Assembly (NCBI RefSeq): GCF_004217095.1
Contig: NZ_SHKO01000005.1
Span: 239,545 to 303,544, forward strand
Length of the DNA stretch: 64,000 nt
Origin: Advenella incenata
GTDB taxonomy: Bacteria; Pseudomonadota; Gammaproteobacteria; Burkholderiales; Burkholderiaceae_B
Reading direction: 5' to 3'
Shown: positions 50,543 to 59,440 of the stretch, in pieces
Layout: the number at the start of each line of letters is the position of its first letter
How positions within the stretch are numbered: the stretch's first letter is position 1
Made by a program: the position numbers and the translations under genes
The notes under the pieces: generated by a model
The model's input: the letters and a program-made list of their open reading frames with translations, nothing else
Databases searched by the model: none
What the model was told of the DNA's origin: nothing

Positions 50543-53500
50543 CTAGACAGAACCAATCACAGCCAGATCCGCCATCGTCGTTTTTTTTATATACAACGCG
50601 GTACTACCCAGTAATTTAAGCCCTTCCTCATTAACCTGACTTAGGCAAAGCCCCGGCTGAACAATAACAACGTTGAACCTGATAGGTGTTGTTCTAGAGC
50701 GTTCTTTCATAGCGGCTAAATCTTTTATAGTGCCCTTCAAAAAGCGTGAGTAGCCTCGGGATCGCCATCGTTCCTCTCGTCGCTTGATATGGTGATACAA
50801 ATAGCTGAGATTAAGGTGCTTCCACCGTATGCTACGCTGCGCTTGTCCGCAAACTTCGTACAAGTCCTTTAATCTGGCCCCCGGCTGATCTAAACCGGAG
50901 AATTTGCAATGGATTAAGGTCAATAAAATACAATCATCAAGAATTTTCAATCCGACCAAATCAGCTGACTCACCCTTTCCATCATCGTTAATAACGACAT
51001 CGTAACCTTCTTGTATTTCGCCGAACCAGCGCCACTGGATTGACGACTGATCACGCTGATATCCCATGGATTCCTTTCGAATATCCGTCCCTTGCCAGTC
51101 GAAAACAATAATATCGCCTCTATCATAAAGGCCTATATCTTGGCTCACATGGACAATATGAGCATTGTAAGAGAAAGATCCATCGGAGTAATGGATCATC
51201 ACCGGATCAACGTCCATGTGCTCTGAGAGCAGTACAGGATCAGATTCGCCACGTTGTACGAAGACTTCAGGGCCAGATATCAGCTGATAGGCATAACCTT
51301 TTGGTGTTGCGTCTCCTAGAATACACAGTTTGTACTCGGACGTAACTTCATCTGTAGAAAAAATGAGTCGTACACTACCATCGTCAAACTTACCATCAGT
51401 CCTAACTTCCACGAGATATAAATGAGCTGATACAGGACCAAAGTGAAAGGTCACTTTATCCTCGAAAGCGGTCAGCAAATACTCGCCCCATTGCGCTGAT
51501 ATTGGATATTCCTTGTAAGGCTCAAGTAATGGTATAGGGCGCAAGAAGTTACGGGTCAAATTATTTGGATCTGGTTCCGAACTGAAAATCTTATCCCAAG
51601 CTCTCTTAACCCAGTCGCACCAATCAGCGATGCTACCGCCTTTTTGTGGCGACCAGACTTTACCTTTACGCTGTGAGCACCCCCAGATTACACGATTTCC
51701 CAACTCATACCCTAGTGCAGCGATGTTACTTAAGCTAGATTGGGACGCCTCAATCATGGACAACCCTTCGGTGACATTTGGGCCAAAGTATTGAGTAAAA
51801 CTGATAGCGCCGATCTGGGCAGCTCCTAAATTTCTTGCTAGAGGGTATTCAATGCCATTAAAAACGTTGAAGACTTTCTCCCCACTGACAAGTTCACAAT
51901 TATCGTTGCAGATAGAAGCGACGAGCCTTTCTACGCGAAACGCCTTATAGTCATTTGAAAAAACATATAAGGCCGATCTATCAGGATCCCAATGCGCAAT
52001 TAAAATTTTATAATTTGTATCTTTTAGTTCTTTATAACGTCCCCAGCGAACAGCAGATGCTTCAATCGCCAGCACAACAAGCAAATTCTCATCATCTGCA
52101 ATTGCATGCCAGGATTCTTCAAACTTGGGTAGCACTTCTTTGTATTTTTCCGGTTCCCAATAGTCGCACGAGGTTTTGAATAACATGGCTGAACAGCTAG
52201 GCTCAAGATTCCAAAGTGAAATTTGGTCATGTAAATCACCTTTTCTCTTCAATGAGTCTACCACCTCCTGCAACCTGACCTCCCTTGCAATTCTTCCTTC
52301 AGAAAGTCGCCTGAGAACGCTGTCCCAGTCTGCCCCGATTGAATAAAGATGTTGCAGCTCCCCTTCTACATCAGGATCTGCAATATTCATTACCACACTT
52401 GCCTGTCCGAGGTTTTGAGCTAGATTAACACGTGTAAATCGCCCAATGAACTGTAACGTTACGGCAAGGCTCTTGTGATGATCATGCAAGGCTGCTATTT
52501 TCAGATTCGGTAGATCATAGCCTTCACCTAACATATCTACACAAACTACGATCCTGGATTGTCGTGTCAAAAGTTTACCGAGACGACTGTTCACTTGCAA
52601 TTTAGAATATCCAGAGTGCACCATGACAGGATTAAGATCTGGTGCAAGCCTCAGATAAATACCCGCGATTTCCTCTGCCCGACGTTTGCTACTGGTCCTT
52701 GCCATAAGCAAGTGATCCAGATCATTGCTCAAATCCATTCGCAATTGGCTTAACGCCTTATCGGCTATTGCGTGGTCCATCATGTCAGAATAATACTCCT
52801 CGACAGGCAATAGATTCACGTTCGTAAAATAGCCCGCTCGCTGTGCTTCCCCCATGGTGTAGTTATAGATAATCCTCCCACCAAGGGGTTTTTTATCATT
52901 TCTGAACGGGGTAGCCGTGAACTGCACGACACGCTTTTCTATGAAGCGTTTTCGAATAGCGTCCCAGGATGATGCCGATATATGGTGAGCCTCGTCAACA
53001 AACAAGTGGGTGCACGCGCCACACAGCGCATTCAATGCTTCTTCAGAACAGGCAGACAAGACGCTGGTCGTTGCAACCAAAACATTGGACACACCGGCTA
53101 ACTGCTCAGCATGCTCAACAAACTGTATTCCTTTTTTAATAATGGCAACATTCGGTAGTGCAGTATTGTCCGGAACAACAGTTAACTCCGGCAAATACCC
53201 TAGCTCAATAAATTTTTTCGATATTTGCAACCGAAGGGAGTCAGAAGGGACTACGACCAATATTTTCACGCATCGCTGATATACCATGGTGGCAAGCATG
53301 GTTTCCGTTTTACCAGTTCCAGTGGGCAATACAACGGTTGCCGGTTCCACTTTCAAATCGGTAGCGAAATGGCCAGCGATGGCATGGAGAGCACCAAGTT
53401 GAGGCTTACGAAGGCCCGAAATATTGCGAGTTGAATCTTCCTCTTTAAATTGAAATTGATGACGCCATAGTTCATGAATTTCATCAGGCTCCGTGCTAAA

Positions 53501-53824
53501 AGCTTGTTCTGGAAACTGTTCCCAACTTAATTGAATGTTTTCATGCCAATTATCTAGGGTAAAAGGCATTTTGGCTTTGAGAGAAGCTGCGCCATCCGGG
53601 CATTTTCCTCTGGCATGAGGATCTTTCAAATAGATACTTTCGAAAGGCGACGGCAGCCCTGTAACAAGCTCGAAATATCCTTGAATTCCCGAGTTTCTGA
53701 CTTGTGCTTCCAATGCAGTGGTTCTGAAAAAAAGCTTATGTACAACATTTCCACCGACTTTTCGAGTAGCCGCGCTCTTTGCCGGCAAAGTAAGTTGAAT
53801 TCTTAGTGGGTCAAACAAATCCAT
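50543..53824 (-). CDS. Large SF2 DEAD/DEAH-box helicase-like protein, transposon cargo
   Basis: The 1093-residue protein has a helicase core at residues 140-470: Walker A VVLPTGTGKTETM (Thr168-Thr173), DEAH (277-280), motif III FTATPF (302-307) and motif VI LQFIGRFTRV (457-466), like restriction-enzyme type III/type I R-subunit and UvrB-like helicases. About 130 residues precede it and 620 follow with no domain I recognise; I see no clear nuclease motif. GGGAGGAG precedes the ATG. As a single large helicase gene carried by a mobile element next to a retron, a defence role is plausible but inferred. Confidence 0.85.
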   Translation of the reverse strand: MDLFDPLRIQLTLPAKSAATRKVGGNVVHKLFFRTTALEAQVRNSGIQGYFELVTGLPSPFESIYLKDPHARGKCPDGAASLKAKMPFTLDNWHENIQLSWEQFPEQAFSTEPDEIHELWRHQFQFKEEDSTRNISGLRKPQLGALHAIAGHFATDLKVEPATVVLPTGTGKTETMLATMVYQRCVKILVVVPSDSLRLQISKKFIELGYLPELTVVPDNTALPNVAIIKKGIQFVEHAEQLAGVSNVLVATTSVLSACSEEALNALCGACTHLFVDEAHHISASSWDAIRKRFIEKRVVQFTATPFRNDKKPLGGRIIYNYTMGEAQRAGYFTNVNLLPVEEYYSDMMDHAIADKALSQLRMDLSNDLDHLLMARTSSKRRAEEIAGIYLRLAPDLNPVMVHSGYSKLQVNSRLGKLLTRQSRIVVCVDMLGEGYDLPNLKIAALHDHHKSLAVTLQFIGRFTRVNLAQNLGQASVVMNIADPDVEGELQHLYSIGADWDSVLRRLSEGRIAREVRLQEVVDSLKRKGDLHDQISLWNLEPSCSAMLFKTSCDYWEPEKYKEVLPKFEESWHAIADDENLLVVLAIEASAVRWGRYKELKDTNYKILIAHWDPDRSALYVFSNDYKAFRVERLVASICNDNCELVSGEKVFNVFNGIEYPLARNLGAAQIGAISFTQYFGPNVTEGLSMIEASQSSLSNIAALGYELGNRVIWGCSQRKGKVWSPQKGGSIADWCDWVKRAWDKIFSSEPDPNNLTRNFLRPIPLLEPYKEYPISAQWGEYLLTAFEDKVTFHFGPVSAHLYLVEVRTDGKFDDGSVRLIFSTDEVTSEYKLCILGDATPKGYAYQLISGPEVFVQRGESDPVLLSEHMDVDPVMIHYSDGSFSYNAHIVHVSQDIGLYDRGDIIVFDWQGTDIRKESMGYQRDQSSIQWRWFGEIQEGYDVVINDDGKGESADLVGLKILDDCILLTLIHCKFSGLDQPGARLKDLYEVCGQAQRSIRWKHLNLSYLYHHIKRREERWRSRGYSRFLKGTIKDLAAMKERSRTTPIRFNVVIVQPGLCLSQVNEEGLKLLGSTALYIKKTTMADLAVIGSV

Positions 53825-54105
53825 TTGACCTTCTCCTCCCGTTTCTCGAAAATCCTTTTTGACCTAACGCAGAGAACATATTTTCACTCCTACTCTAACT
53901 GATAGCCGAGAGCCTAATTTGGAAATTACTTTCGAATTGCAAATTACCGAAATCGTAGTGAGCGACTTTTCGAATAACACTCTTTTTTCTCATTCAAGTA
54001 ATCTCAAAAATCTAAGGTCCCTAGTCTAACTGCTCTTAGCTAAGAGTAGGCGTATCAACCTTGGACATTGGATTTCAGCGACATAGGGGCTACTCTCCTT
54101 ATTGC

Positions 54106-54246
54106 CTATTTCCGATTCTTCGCAGGGGCAGGCTTGCTAGGAATCTTGATCGTTTCAACAATGGAACCCTTCTTATCTTTTTCAGCTTGTCTAACTGGCT
54201 TAAATTGACCAGTTTCTGCATCTCTTCCAATTTTTCTAGTTACCAT
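54106..54246 (-). CDS. Small conserved protein of the MVTRKIGRDAxTGQF type
   Basis: The 46-residue frame has a near-ideal ribosome site (AAGGAG seven bases before ATG). It reads MVTRKIGRDAETGQFKPV and later SIVETIKIP. I recall many short proteobacterial proteins with the pattern K-x-G-R-D-A-x-T-G-x-F and V-V-E-T-I; their function is unknown and some are mislabelled as transporters. It is too short for routine gene finders. Bases 53825-54105 and 54247-54699 around it show no other gene. Confidence 0.68.
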   Translation of the reverse strand: MVTRKIGRDAETGQFKPVRQAEKDKKGSIVETIKIPSKPAPAKNRK

Positions 54247-54699
54247 AAATGTCTCCTTGGGATTGAACATTAAAATGAGCCGTCACGAGGGTCGTGATGC
54301 TTTTCACCAAAGAATGCCAAGAATATAAAAATAGGCACCATTGGTTTCTAAAAGTTACATAATATTCTTTTTTATTGATAAAGTCGATGTGCAGTGACCT
54401 AGGGTAATTACCAATTATCCTCTGCGAACCTTGAAGTAGATAAACGTAGCGAAAGTGAAATGCGCAGTAAACTTTGAGTGGGAGCACACGATTGGTCTCC
54501 ACCTCCCTTTGGCAATTCACACGCGTCTCAATTTACAGAAGTTGACAATGGTGCATGGACGATAGGTGGGGTGCCATATCCGTAAAATTCACATCCAGCA
54601 TCAAGCAAGAAAAAATATTTAGTATCCTTCCAAGGTGCATAGTTACTTATTTATTATTTTTCTTGGCCCTCGAAATTTCGAAATCTCGTGAGACACGAC

Positions 54700-54978
54700 T
54701 TAACGATCAACGATGAATTTCTTATGACGAGCAAGTACTTTCTTCAGAGCTGGTGAAAGCTCTGGTGGGTTCATTAACGCACGAGCAAAAAATTCTTGTT
54801 GCTCTTTCGACAGATGCACAATTTTAGTCTCTTCAATTGCCTTTCGCGCAGCATCTTTCACGGCCCTAACAACAAACTCAGAAATCGGACTCCCCTGGAG
54901 CGCAGCTGCATACTTAATCCTCTCGTACAGATCAGATTCTATCTGCAGCTGAAGCCTAGCAGATTTAGATTTTGACAT
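54700..54978 (-). CDS. DUF1778/TacA-type antitoxin without adjacent toxin
   Basis: The 92-residue protein matches TacA-type antitoxins: an N-terminal ribbon-helix-helix (ARLQLQIESDLYERIKYAAALQGSPISEFVVRAVKDAARKAIEE), then the toxin-binding tail KIVHLSKEQQEFFARALMNPPELSPALKKVLARHKKF. The usual partner is a GNAT acetyltransferase toxin encoded just downstream; none is present in 54247-54699. The ATG at 54978 is preceded by GGGTG; the longer frame adds 15 residues. It may be a toxin-immunity remnant or act against a chromosomal toxin. Confidence 0.8.
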   Translation of the reverse strand: MSKSKSARLQLQIESDLYERIKYAAALQGSPISEFVVRAVKDAARKAIEETKIVHLSKEQQEFFARALMNPPELSPALKKVLARHKKFIVDR

Positions 54979-55062
54979 AATTGCACCCATAAAAAATGAG
55001 CCAGGTCTCCCTAACACTACCAATCAAAGCTTAAATTTGAGCTACCTGGCGCTGTGGAGAAT

Positions 55063-55785
55063 CTATTCTTTCGGATATCGAGATTCAACACTACTCTGCA
55101 AGATAGATTCTTTGTTAGTATCTTCATCTCCTAAATCAATAACTAACTGTAGCAATTGGGCCACTTGTTTTGGCCGTTCAGCGGTGAGTGTCGCATATAC
55201 TCTAAAAATATAAAATCCGGCCACCAAGATCGACGCAGCAATAAGTAAAATTAAAGCTTTTGGCTCGGCTATTCCAACCAAGGTCACGGCAACCCCAAGC
55301 AATGCAGGAAGCACCCCCCTACTCTGGATAGCACCGGAAAACGTTTGAACTCTGTTTTCAAGGACTAATACGTTACTCTCATACTGTACCAGTGAGAACT
55401 TCAAGTATGCTGTCGGAAATTTAATTAGCTTATTAATATAGACGGTATCCTGAACCGTAGACTTCGAATGTATCTCCAAAAGGTTACTGTAAATTGGTTT
55501 ATTATATTTTTTAAAAGATACAAAAAATAGTACGGTTAGTGCCCAAGCCACAATCCCAAGACCCATTAAAACCCATCGAAAATATTCTTCACCAATTAGT
55601 GTTGCCAAAAAATCATGCTGCATATAGAGACTTACCGCTAGCACCAATCCCATCGCCAAAAATATCCATCCTCGGTCAGATTTTTTCTGTTTATCTCTAT
55701 CTACCTGTACCAGGTATGACTTATTAGTCATTTCAGTCAAAATATCTATGATTTCCTTCAGTATAGATTCGTCAAATTTTTGCAT
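55063..55785 (-). CDS. Membrane protein of unknown function, transposon cargo
   Basis: The 240-residue protein has a polar N-terminus, two membrane helices (GWIFLAMGLVLAVSLYM, VLMGLGIVAWALTVLFFVSF), a soluble middle of about 80 residues, and two further helices (ALLGVAVTLVGIA, ALILLIAASILVAGFYIF). No enzyme motif is visible and I do not recognise the family. Base composition is AT-rich like the rest of the element. It lies between the TacA-type gene and another unknown gene, on the same strand. Confidence 0.72.
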   Translation of the reverse strand: MQKFDESILKEIIDILTEMTNKSYLVQVDRDKQKKSDRGWIFLAMGLVLAVSLYMQHDFLATLIGEEYFRWVLMGLGIVAWALTVLFFVSFKKYNKPIYSNLLEIHSKSTVQDTVYINKLIKFPTAYLKFSLVQYESNVLVLENRVQTFSGAIQSRGVLPALLGVAVTLVGIAEPKALILLIAASILVAGFYIFRVYATLTAERPKQVAQLLQLVIDLGDEDTNKESILQSSVESRYPKE

Positions 55786-55921
55786 TATCTTCCAAGCTTG
55801 AGTTATTAAAAATACAATATAGCCCGATATCCACTACATCACTGTATTCGTTGTTTCGATATTCATGACTCGATGACTTTCTAGCCCACTCCACTCTCTT
55901 CTTGTACATAAAAAGTTAAAA

Positions 55922-56647
55922 TCAAGTATCGGGGCCTGCCCACGTGCCCAACCTCTCCAATGCCTCAATCTCCGTTTCAAGCGGTAATCGGCTCCTTGGG
56001 ACAGGATGGGTTGAAACCCATTCTCTCTCGCCCATCTCCAAAAACCGTTCGATTGCTGCATCTATCGTTGGCTGATTTATTACTTCTTTGTCTACAACAA
56101 TATGCAATCCAATACCATAGACATAGCTCCGATCTAGACTATAGGATTCAAAAATAGGTGGCGGATCATTATGAATAATGTCAGTTTCTAGTTTCCGGCA
56201 CATCTCATGATATGTAAGTCCGCCAAATTTCCCAAAACGCATCTCTTCTCGCTTAGCACGAGAATAGCCCAACACTTCTCCTGTAGGCGACCATTGAGCT
56301 GGCACAAACTCTAAGTTAAAAACTTCCTCTTGTTCCTCTTCTGTCAGCATATCCGTCGCACGATTACGAGCCAAATCACTGACTTCATCCCAAAAAGCTT
56401 TACGAGCCGTTATGATTATGGCGTTCCAGATTGTTAGCTTATCCGTACCTAGAAAATAGAATGAAAATGACTGATTATAAATATCAGGACGGCCAGGCTC
56501 GTTTAACAAAACCCTGCTGGTAAAGCGCCCTCCATATTCGCTAATGCAGCGATCAATCTGTTTTTGAAGGCGAATTGCTTCAGCTTGTCTTTGTTCTAAT
56601 GGAAATTCTAGAAACGGTTTAAATTTTTCATGTCTAATACGATTCAT
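55922..56647 (-). CDS. Unknown protein next to the tni genes
   Basis: The 241-residue protein starts at the ATG with GGGAG seven bases upstream; a longer frame exists but without such a site. It is soluble, acidic and helical (RHEKFKPFLEFPLEQRQAEAIRLQKQIDRC, EYGGRFTSRVLL, GLTYHEMCRKLETDI). I find no motif I can name. It directly follows the second tniQ gene in the same direction, 79 bases away, so it could be an accessory transposition gene or the first cargo gene. Confidence 0.68.
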   Translation of the reverse strand: MNRIRHEKFKPFLEFPLEQRQAEAIRLQKQIDRCISEYGGRFTSRVLLNEPGRPDIYNQSFSFYFLGTDKLTIWNAIIITARKAFWDEVSDLARNRATDMLTEEEQEEVFNLEFVPAQWSPTGEVLGYSRAKREEMRFGKFGGLTYHEMCRKLETDIIHNDPPPIFESYSLDRSYVYGIGLHIVVDKEVINQPTIDAAIERFLEMGEREWVSTHPVPRSRLPLETEIEALERLGTWAGPDT

Positions 56648-56726
56648 AACGATCTCCCAATGATTCTCACCATAGAAACAGAATATTGAATAAATAGAAA
56701 TCTTTAGCACAGCAAGCCCTACGGCG

Positions 56727-57617
56727 TTAATCCTTACCTACGCTCCGAAGCCAATGCTTTTTCAAGCCAAAAGAATAGAGATCAAATAGCGCTCCAGAAT
56801 TTTGAAGTGGCACTTTATTCAATGGCAAATCAACCAGATACGCCAATTCACGAGACTTTCTCAACCCGATTTTTTTTAATGCAAATTCATAATTTTTCCA
56901 CATTTCAGAAACTGTATAGTCTCCTGAATCGTACAGCGACAAAACTAGGAATATTGGGAGATACTTTAGAGGAAAAGTATGATTGAAACCCTTCACTTTA
57001 AATGCACCTCTCAGACAAGCGCCGGTGATTTTATTCTGCAGATTTAAATACCTACCTAATCTCTTACTTTGAATCGTTGTGCCAGCCACTTCACTCAATG
57101 CTGTTCTACATTGGCTACAAAATTCCAGAATCATACCGTCGTCAACGCCATAATAACGTCTGTCCGAATTCTTCTTTATATTGACTCTGCGTCCGCAACT
57201 GTGGCAACTGTCGAGTAACTTAATTTTGTGCTGCGGGCAAATTTCAAAATGCTTCAATCGCCAAGTCCAGCGCCAATATGGAACCACATCAGTCTCCAAA
57301 CATCGCGGGCAATACTTATAGTATCCTGTGCCACGATCAACATTTAAGAACAACCCAGTTAGATTTTGTTGTCGAACATGGAAAAATCTCATCGTAAGAA
57401 ACAAAATCTGTTCTTTGGTCAACCTTGTTCCCCGGGTTATCTGCAATAAATCGCAGGGCCAAACATCTAAATCGTAATCGTCTTTTCTCTCTATGGATAA
57501 ACCTTTCACCAACACTCTCGGATGAACAGAGTGCATTTGGCACAGTCTTGCTATATAAGAGGTAAGAGATTCCTCCAAGATTAGATTGGGTACAAATAGC
57601 AAATTTCGGCTAGTCAT
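56727..57617 (-). CDS. TniQ/TnsD-family target-selection protein (second copy)
   Basis: The 296-residue protein has the TniQ N-terminal part (FVPNLILEESLTSYIARLCQMHSV) and a zinc-binding region with CPRC (103-106), CPQH (127-130), CHSC (138-141) and CSQC (167-170). TniQ/TnsD proteins bind target DNA or a target complex and recruit TnsC. Its ATG overlaps the stop of the first tniQ gene. Two tniQ genes in a row suggest that one acts as a sequence-specific TnsD and the other as a general adaptor, as known in some Tn7-like families. Confidence 0.88.
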   Translation of the reverse strand: MTSRNLLFVPNLILEESLTSYIARLCQMHSVHPRVLVKGLSIERKDDYDLDVWPCDLLQITRGTRLTKEQILFLTMRFFHVRQQNLTGLFLNVDRGTGYYKYCPRCLETDVVPYWRWTWRLKHFEICPQHKIKLLDSCHSCGRRVNIKKNSDRRYYGVDDGMILEFCSQCRTALSEVAGTTIQSKRLGRYLNLQNKITGACLRGAFKVKGFNHTFPLKYLPIFLVLSLYDSGDYTVSEMWKNYEFALKKIGLRKSRELAYLVDLPLNKVPLQNSGALFDLYSFGLKKHWLRSVGKD

Positions 57618-58626
57618 AGAACATATCTATTTGGAGATTATTTGTAATGGCATTGTGTATTTTTTCGAGTCTAGCTACCCTCTCGAATAGTAGAGATATT
57701 TTCTCCTTCTCAGCTTGGCTACTGTGAATACAAATATCTTCAACGTCTCTCATATGTATCGAGGCACTAACGAATAGGCCAGAGTTTTTCTCATACAGAT
57801 CACTGATCCTCAAGAATGCACGCCGGACCACCTGCACCGCCTCGTTACTACTTAAAACTCTCGTCAACTTACCTGGTTTGAAATCGCTGATCGGCTCGAT
57901 TCCTCTACTAATGCCGAGCGCGCGAATCAGCCTGAGCAAGATATCGAGCGATAGTCCAGCAAGAAACGAGTACGGAAACTCCTTTTCGAGCCTCATTCGA
58001 GCACCCGACAAGTGGCAAAAGACGGTTGAACTGAGCCACAGCTCGGCTTTACTAGCCAGCTCCAGATCGGAATCAGCCAAACTCTTCCCGCAGTTACACT
58101 CAAGCAAGTTTGGCCGGCGCCAGGTCAGTTTACGGAAACACTTCGGACAATGATCAAGCAGCCTAATACAATGACGGGGGCATGCAGTTACCAATGAAAG
58201 CTCCCAGACTGCTTGTGCAAATCCAGCCTCAAGTAAACATAGCGGACATACTTGAATCCAGCTTTTCCGTACGTGATACGGCCGAGTTAGAATGCAGTCT
58301 TTGAATACCGTGAAAACATGCCCCTTCTCCCGATAAGTTTTCGGTATCGCCTTCCCAACATCGATCGGATTACCGCCGAATAGATATGCGATTTTTCCTG
58401 CCGCTTCATTAGGCAGATACCGATGCCCAAGCGAAGCCATGCTCCGGGCAAGCTGGCTAAACTGTATCCCATTGGCCTCAGTCATTCGCAATGCATAACC
58501 ATTCCCAGACTCATCGGGTTTCAGGTCATCTTGAATTGGCAACTGTCGCCCTAGCTCCTCATCAAGAAAAAGTTGCAAAGGGACTCTCCAGAGCGGATTC
58601 TGGCCCATATACCAACTCATAAGCAC
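57610..58626 (-). CDS. TniQ/TnsD-family target-selection protein (first copy)
   Basis: The 338-residue protein has the TniQ zinc ribbons CPLC (127-130), CPRH (149-152) and CPKC (160-163) and then a further Cys pair (CNCG). Upstream residues contain the helical block FSQLARSMASLGHRYLPNEAAGKIAYLFGG. It begins inside the 3' end of the TnsC-like gene, a long overlap of up to 65 bases; an ATG at 58608 would shorten it slightly. It probably contacts TnsC directly. Confidence 0.87.
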   Translation of the reverse strand: MLMSWYMGQNPLWRVPLQLFLDEELGRQLPIQDDLKPDESGNGYALRMTEANGIQFSQLARSMASLGHRYLPNEAAGKIAYLFGGNPIDVGKAIPKTYREKGHVFTVFKDCILTRPYHVRKSWIQVCPLCLLEAGFAQAVWELSLVTACPRHCIRLLDHCPKCFRKLTWRRPNLLECNCGKSLADSDLELASKAELWLSSTVFCHLSGARMRLEKEFPYSFLAGLSLDILLRLIRALGISRGIEPISDFKPGKLTRVLSSNEAVQVVRRAFLRISDLYEKNSGLFVSASIHMRDVEDICIHSSQAEKEKISLLFERVARLEKIHNAITNNLQIDMFYD

Positions 58627-59440
58627 GTTGAATCAAAAAAATATCTGCTTTCTCCCTTTTTTCCGTGACGCCAAGAATCACAATATGCATAAGCAGATAC
58701 TTAAGCAAACGTGGCGTACCATTGGTCGCTGTATAAAACTCCCTGGAGTAGTTTTCGTAAATACAAGAGAGATCGATTTTTTCACAACTATCCGCTAAAC
58801 CCTTTAGAAACATAAGCCAATGCTTGTCATAACGAAATAATCCCAGCCTTACGGAGGTTGGAACTCTGGTTATTAGTTGAGGATCAATCCCTGCAAGTTG
58901 GTCGAGCATTTCAGTCCCTATAAGGACAATCGGCACCTCAGTCTCATTCATGAAACGCTTGACCCAATCCACTACGGCAGTAGAGATTTTTCCTTGCTGT
59001 AGAAAAATATGTTGAAATTCATCTAAAAAAACTAATTTGATGCCGAGGTCCTTAATCGAACGAAGCAAAATTAGATTAATTTGATTGTTTGTAGAAGAGC
59101 GCGTTCTTACGATTCCCGCATCGTACTGAAAATTGGATAGCAATTCATTCTGAATCTGTGCGACCGTTGGGCTTTCCTTTAGGGATGCATATATCACAGC
59201 AAGCCTGTCCTTTAGGATAGGTAGTCCAATAATATTTTTTTTCAAGCATTGAAATAGGAAGGTTTTTCCGGATCCAGCGGGAGCAATAATTCTCACTCCG
59301 GCAGGCGCGCCAGTTGAATTACCTATTTGCACGACATTCGAAATTAACGTTAATGCCTCATCAAACTTAGGATGACGTACCACCACTTCCCGCATAGCCT
59401 TGCCGGCCAATAGAGCGTCGTAACTATATTCCATGTTCAT
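58562..59440 (-). CDS. TnsC/TniB-like AAA+ transposition ATPase
   Basis: The 292-residue protein has Walker A APAGSGKT (residues 53-60) and Walker B LVFLDEFQHIF (Asp140-Glu141), with VLIGTEM as the sensor 1 region. In Tn7-like and Tn5053-like transposons this ATPase assembles on target DNA and links TniQ to the transposase. The size is nearer to TniB than to E. coli TnsC (555 residues). The start ATGA overlaps the transposase stop. Confidence 0.92.
   Translation of the reverse strand: MNMEYSYDALLAGKAMREVVVRHPKFDEALTLISNVVQIGNSTGAPAGVRIIAPAGSGKTFLFQCLKKNIIGLPILKDRLAVIYASLKESPTVAQIQNELLSNFQYDAGIVRTRSSTNNQINLILLRSIKDLGIKLVFLDEFQHIFLQQGKISTAVVDWVKRFMNETEVPIVLIGTEMLDQLAGIDPQLITRVPTSVRLGLFRYDKHWLMFLKGLADSCEKIDLSCIYENYSREFYTATNGTPRLLKYLLMHIVILGVTEKREKADIFLIQRAYELVYGPESALESPFATFS

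Noticed and set aside
54236..54520. 94-codon minus-strand frame upstream of the 46-residue gene
   Set aside because: It starts at GTG without a ribosome site, overlaps the strong ribosome site of the real small gene, and has no protein-like pattern.
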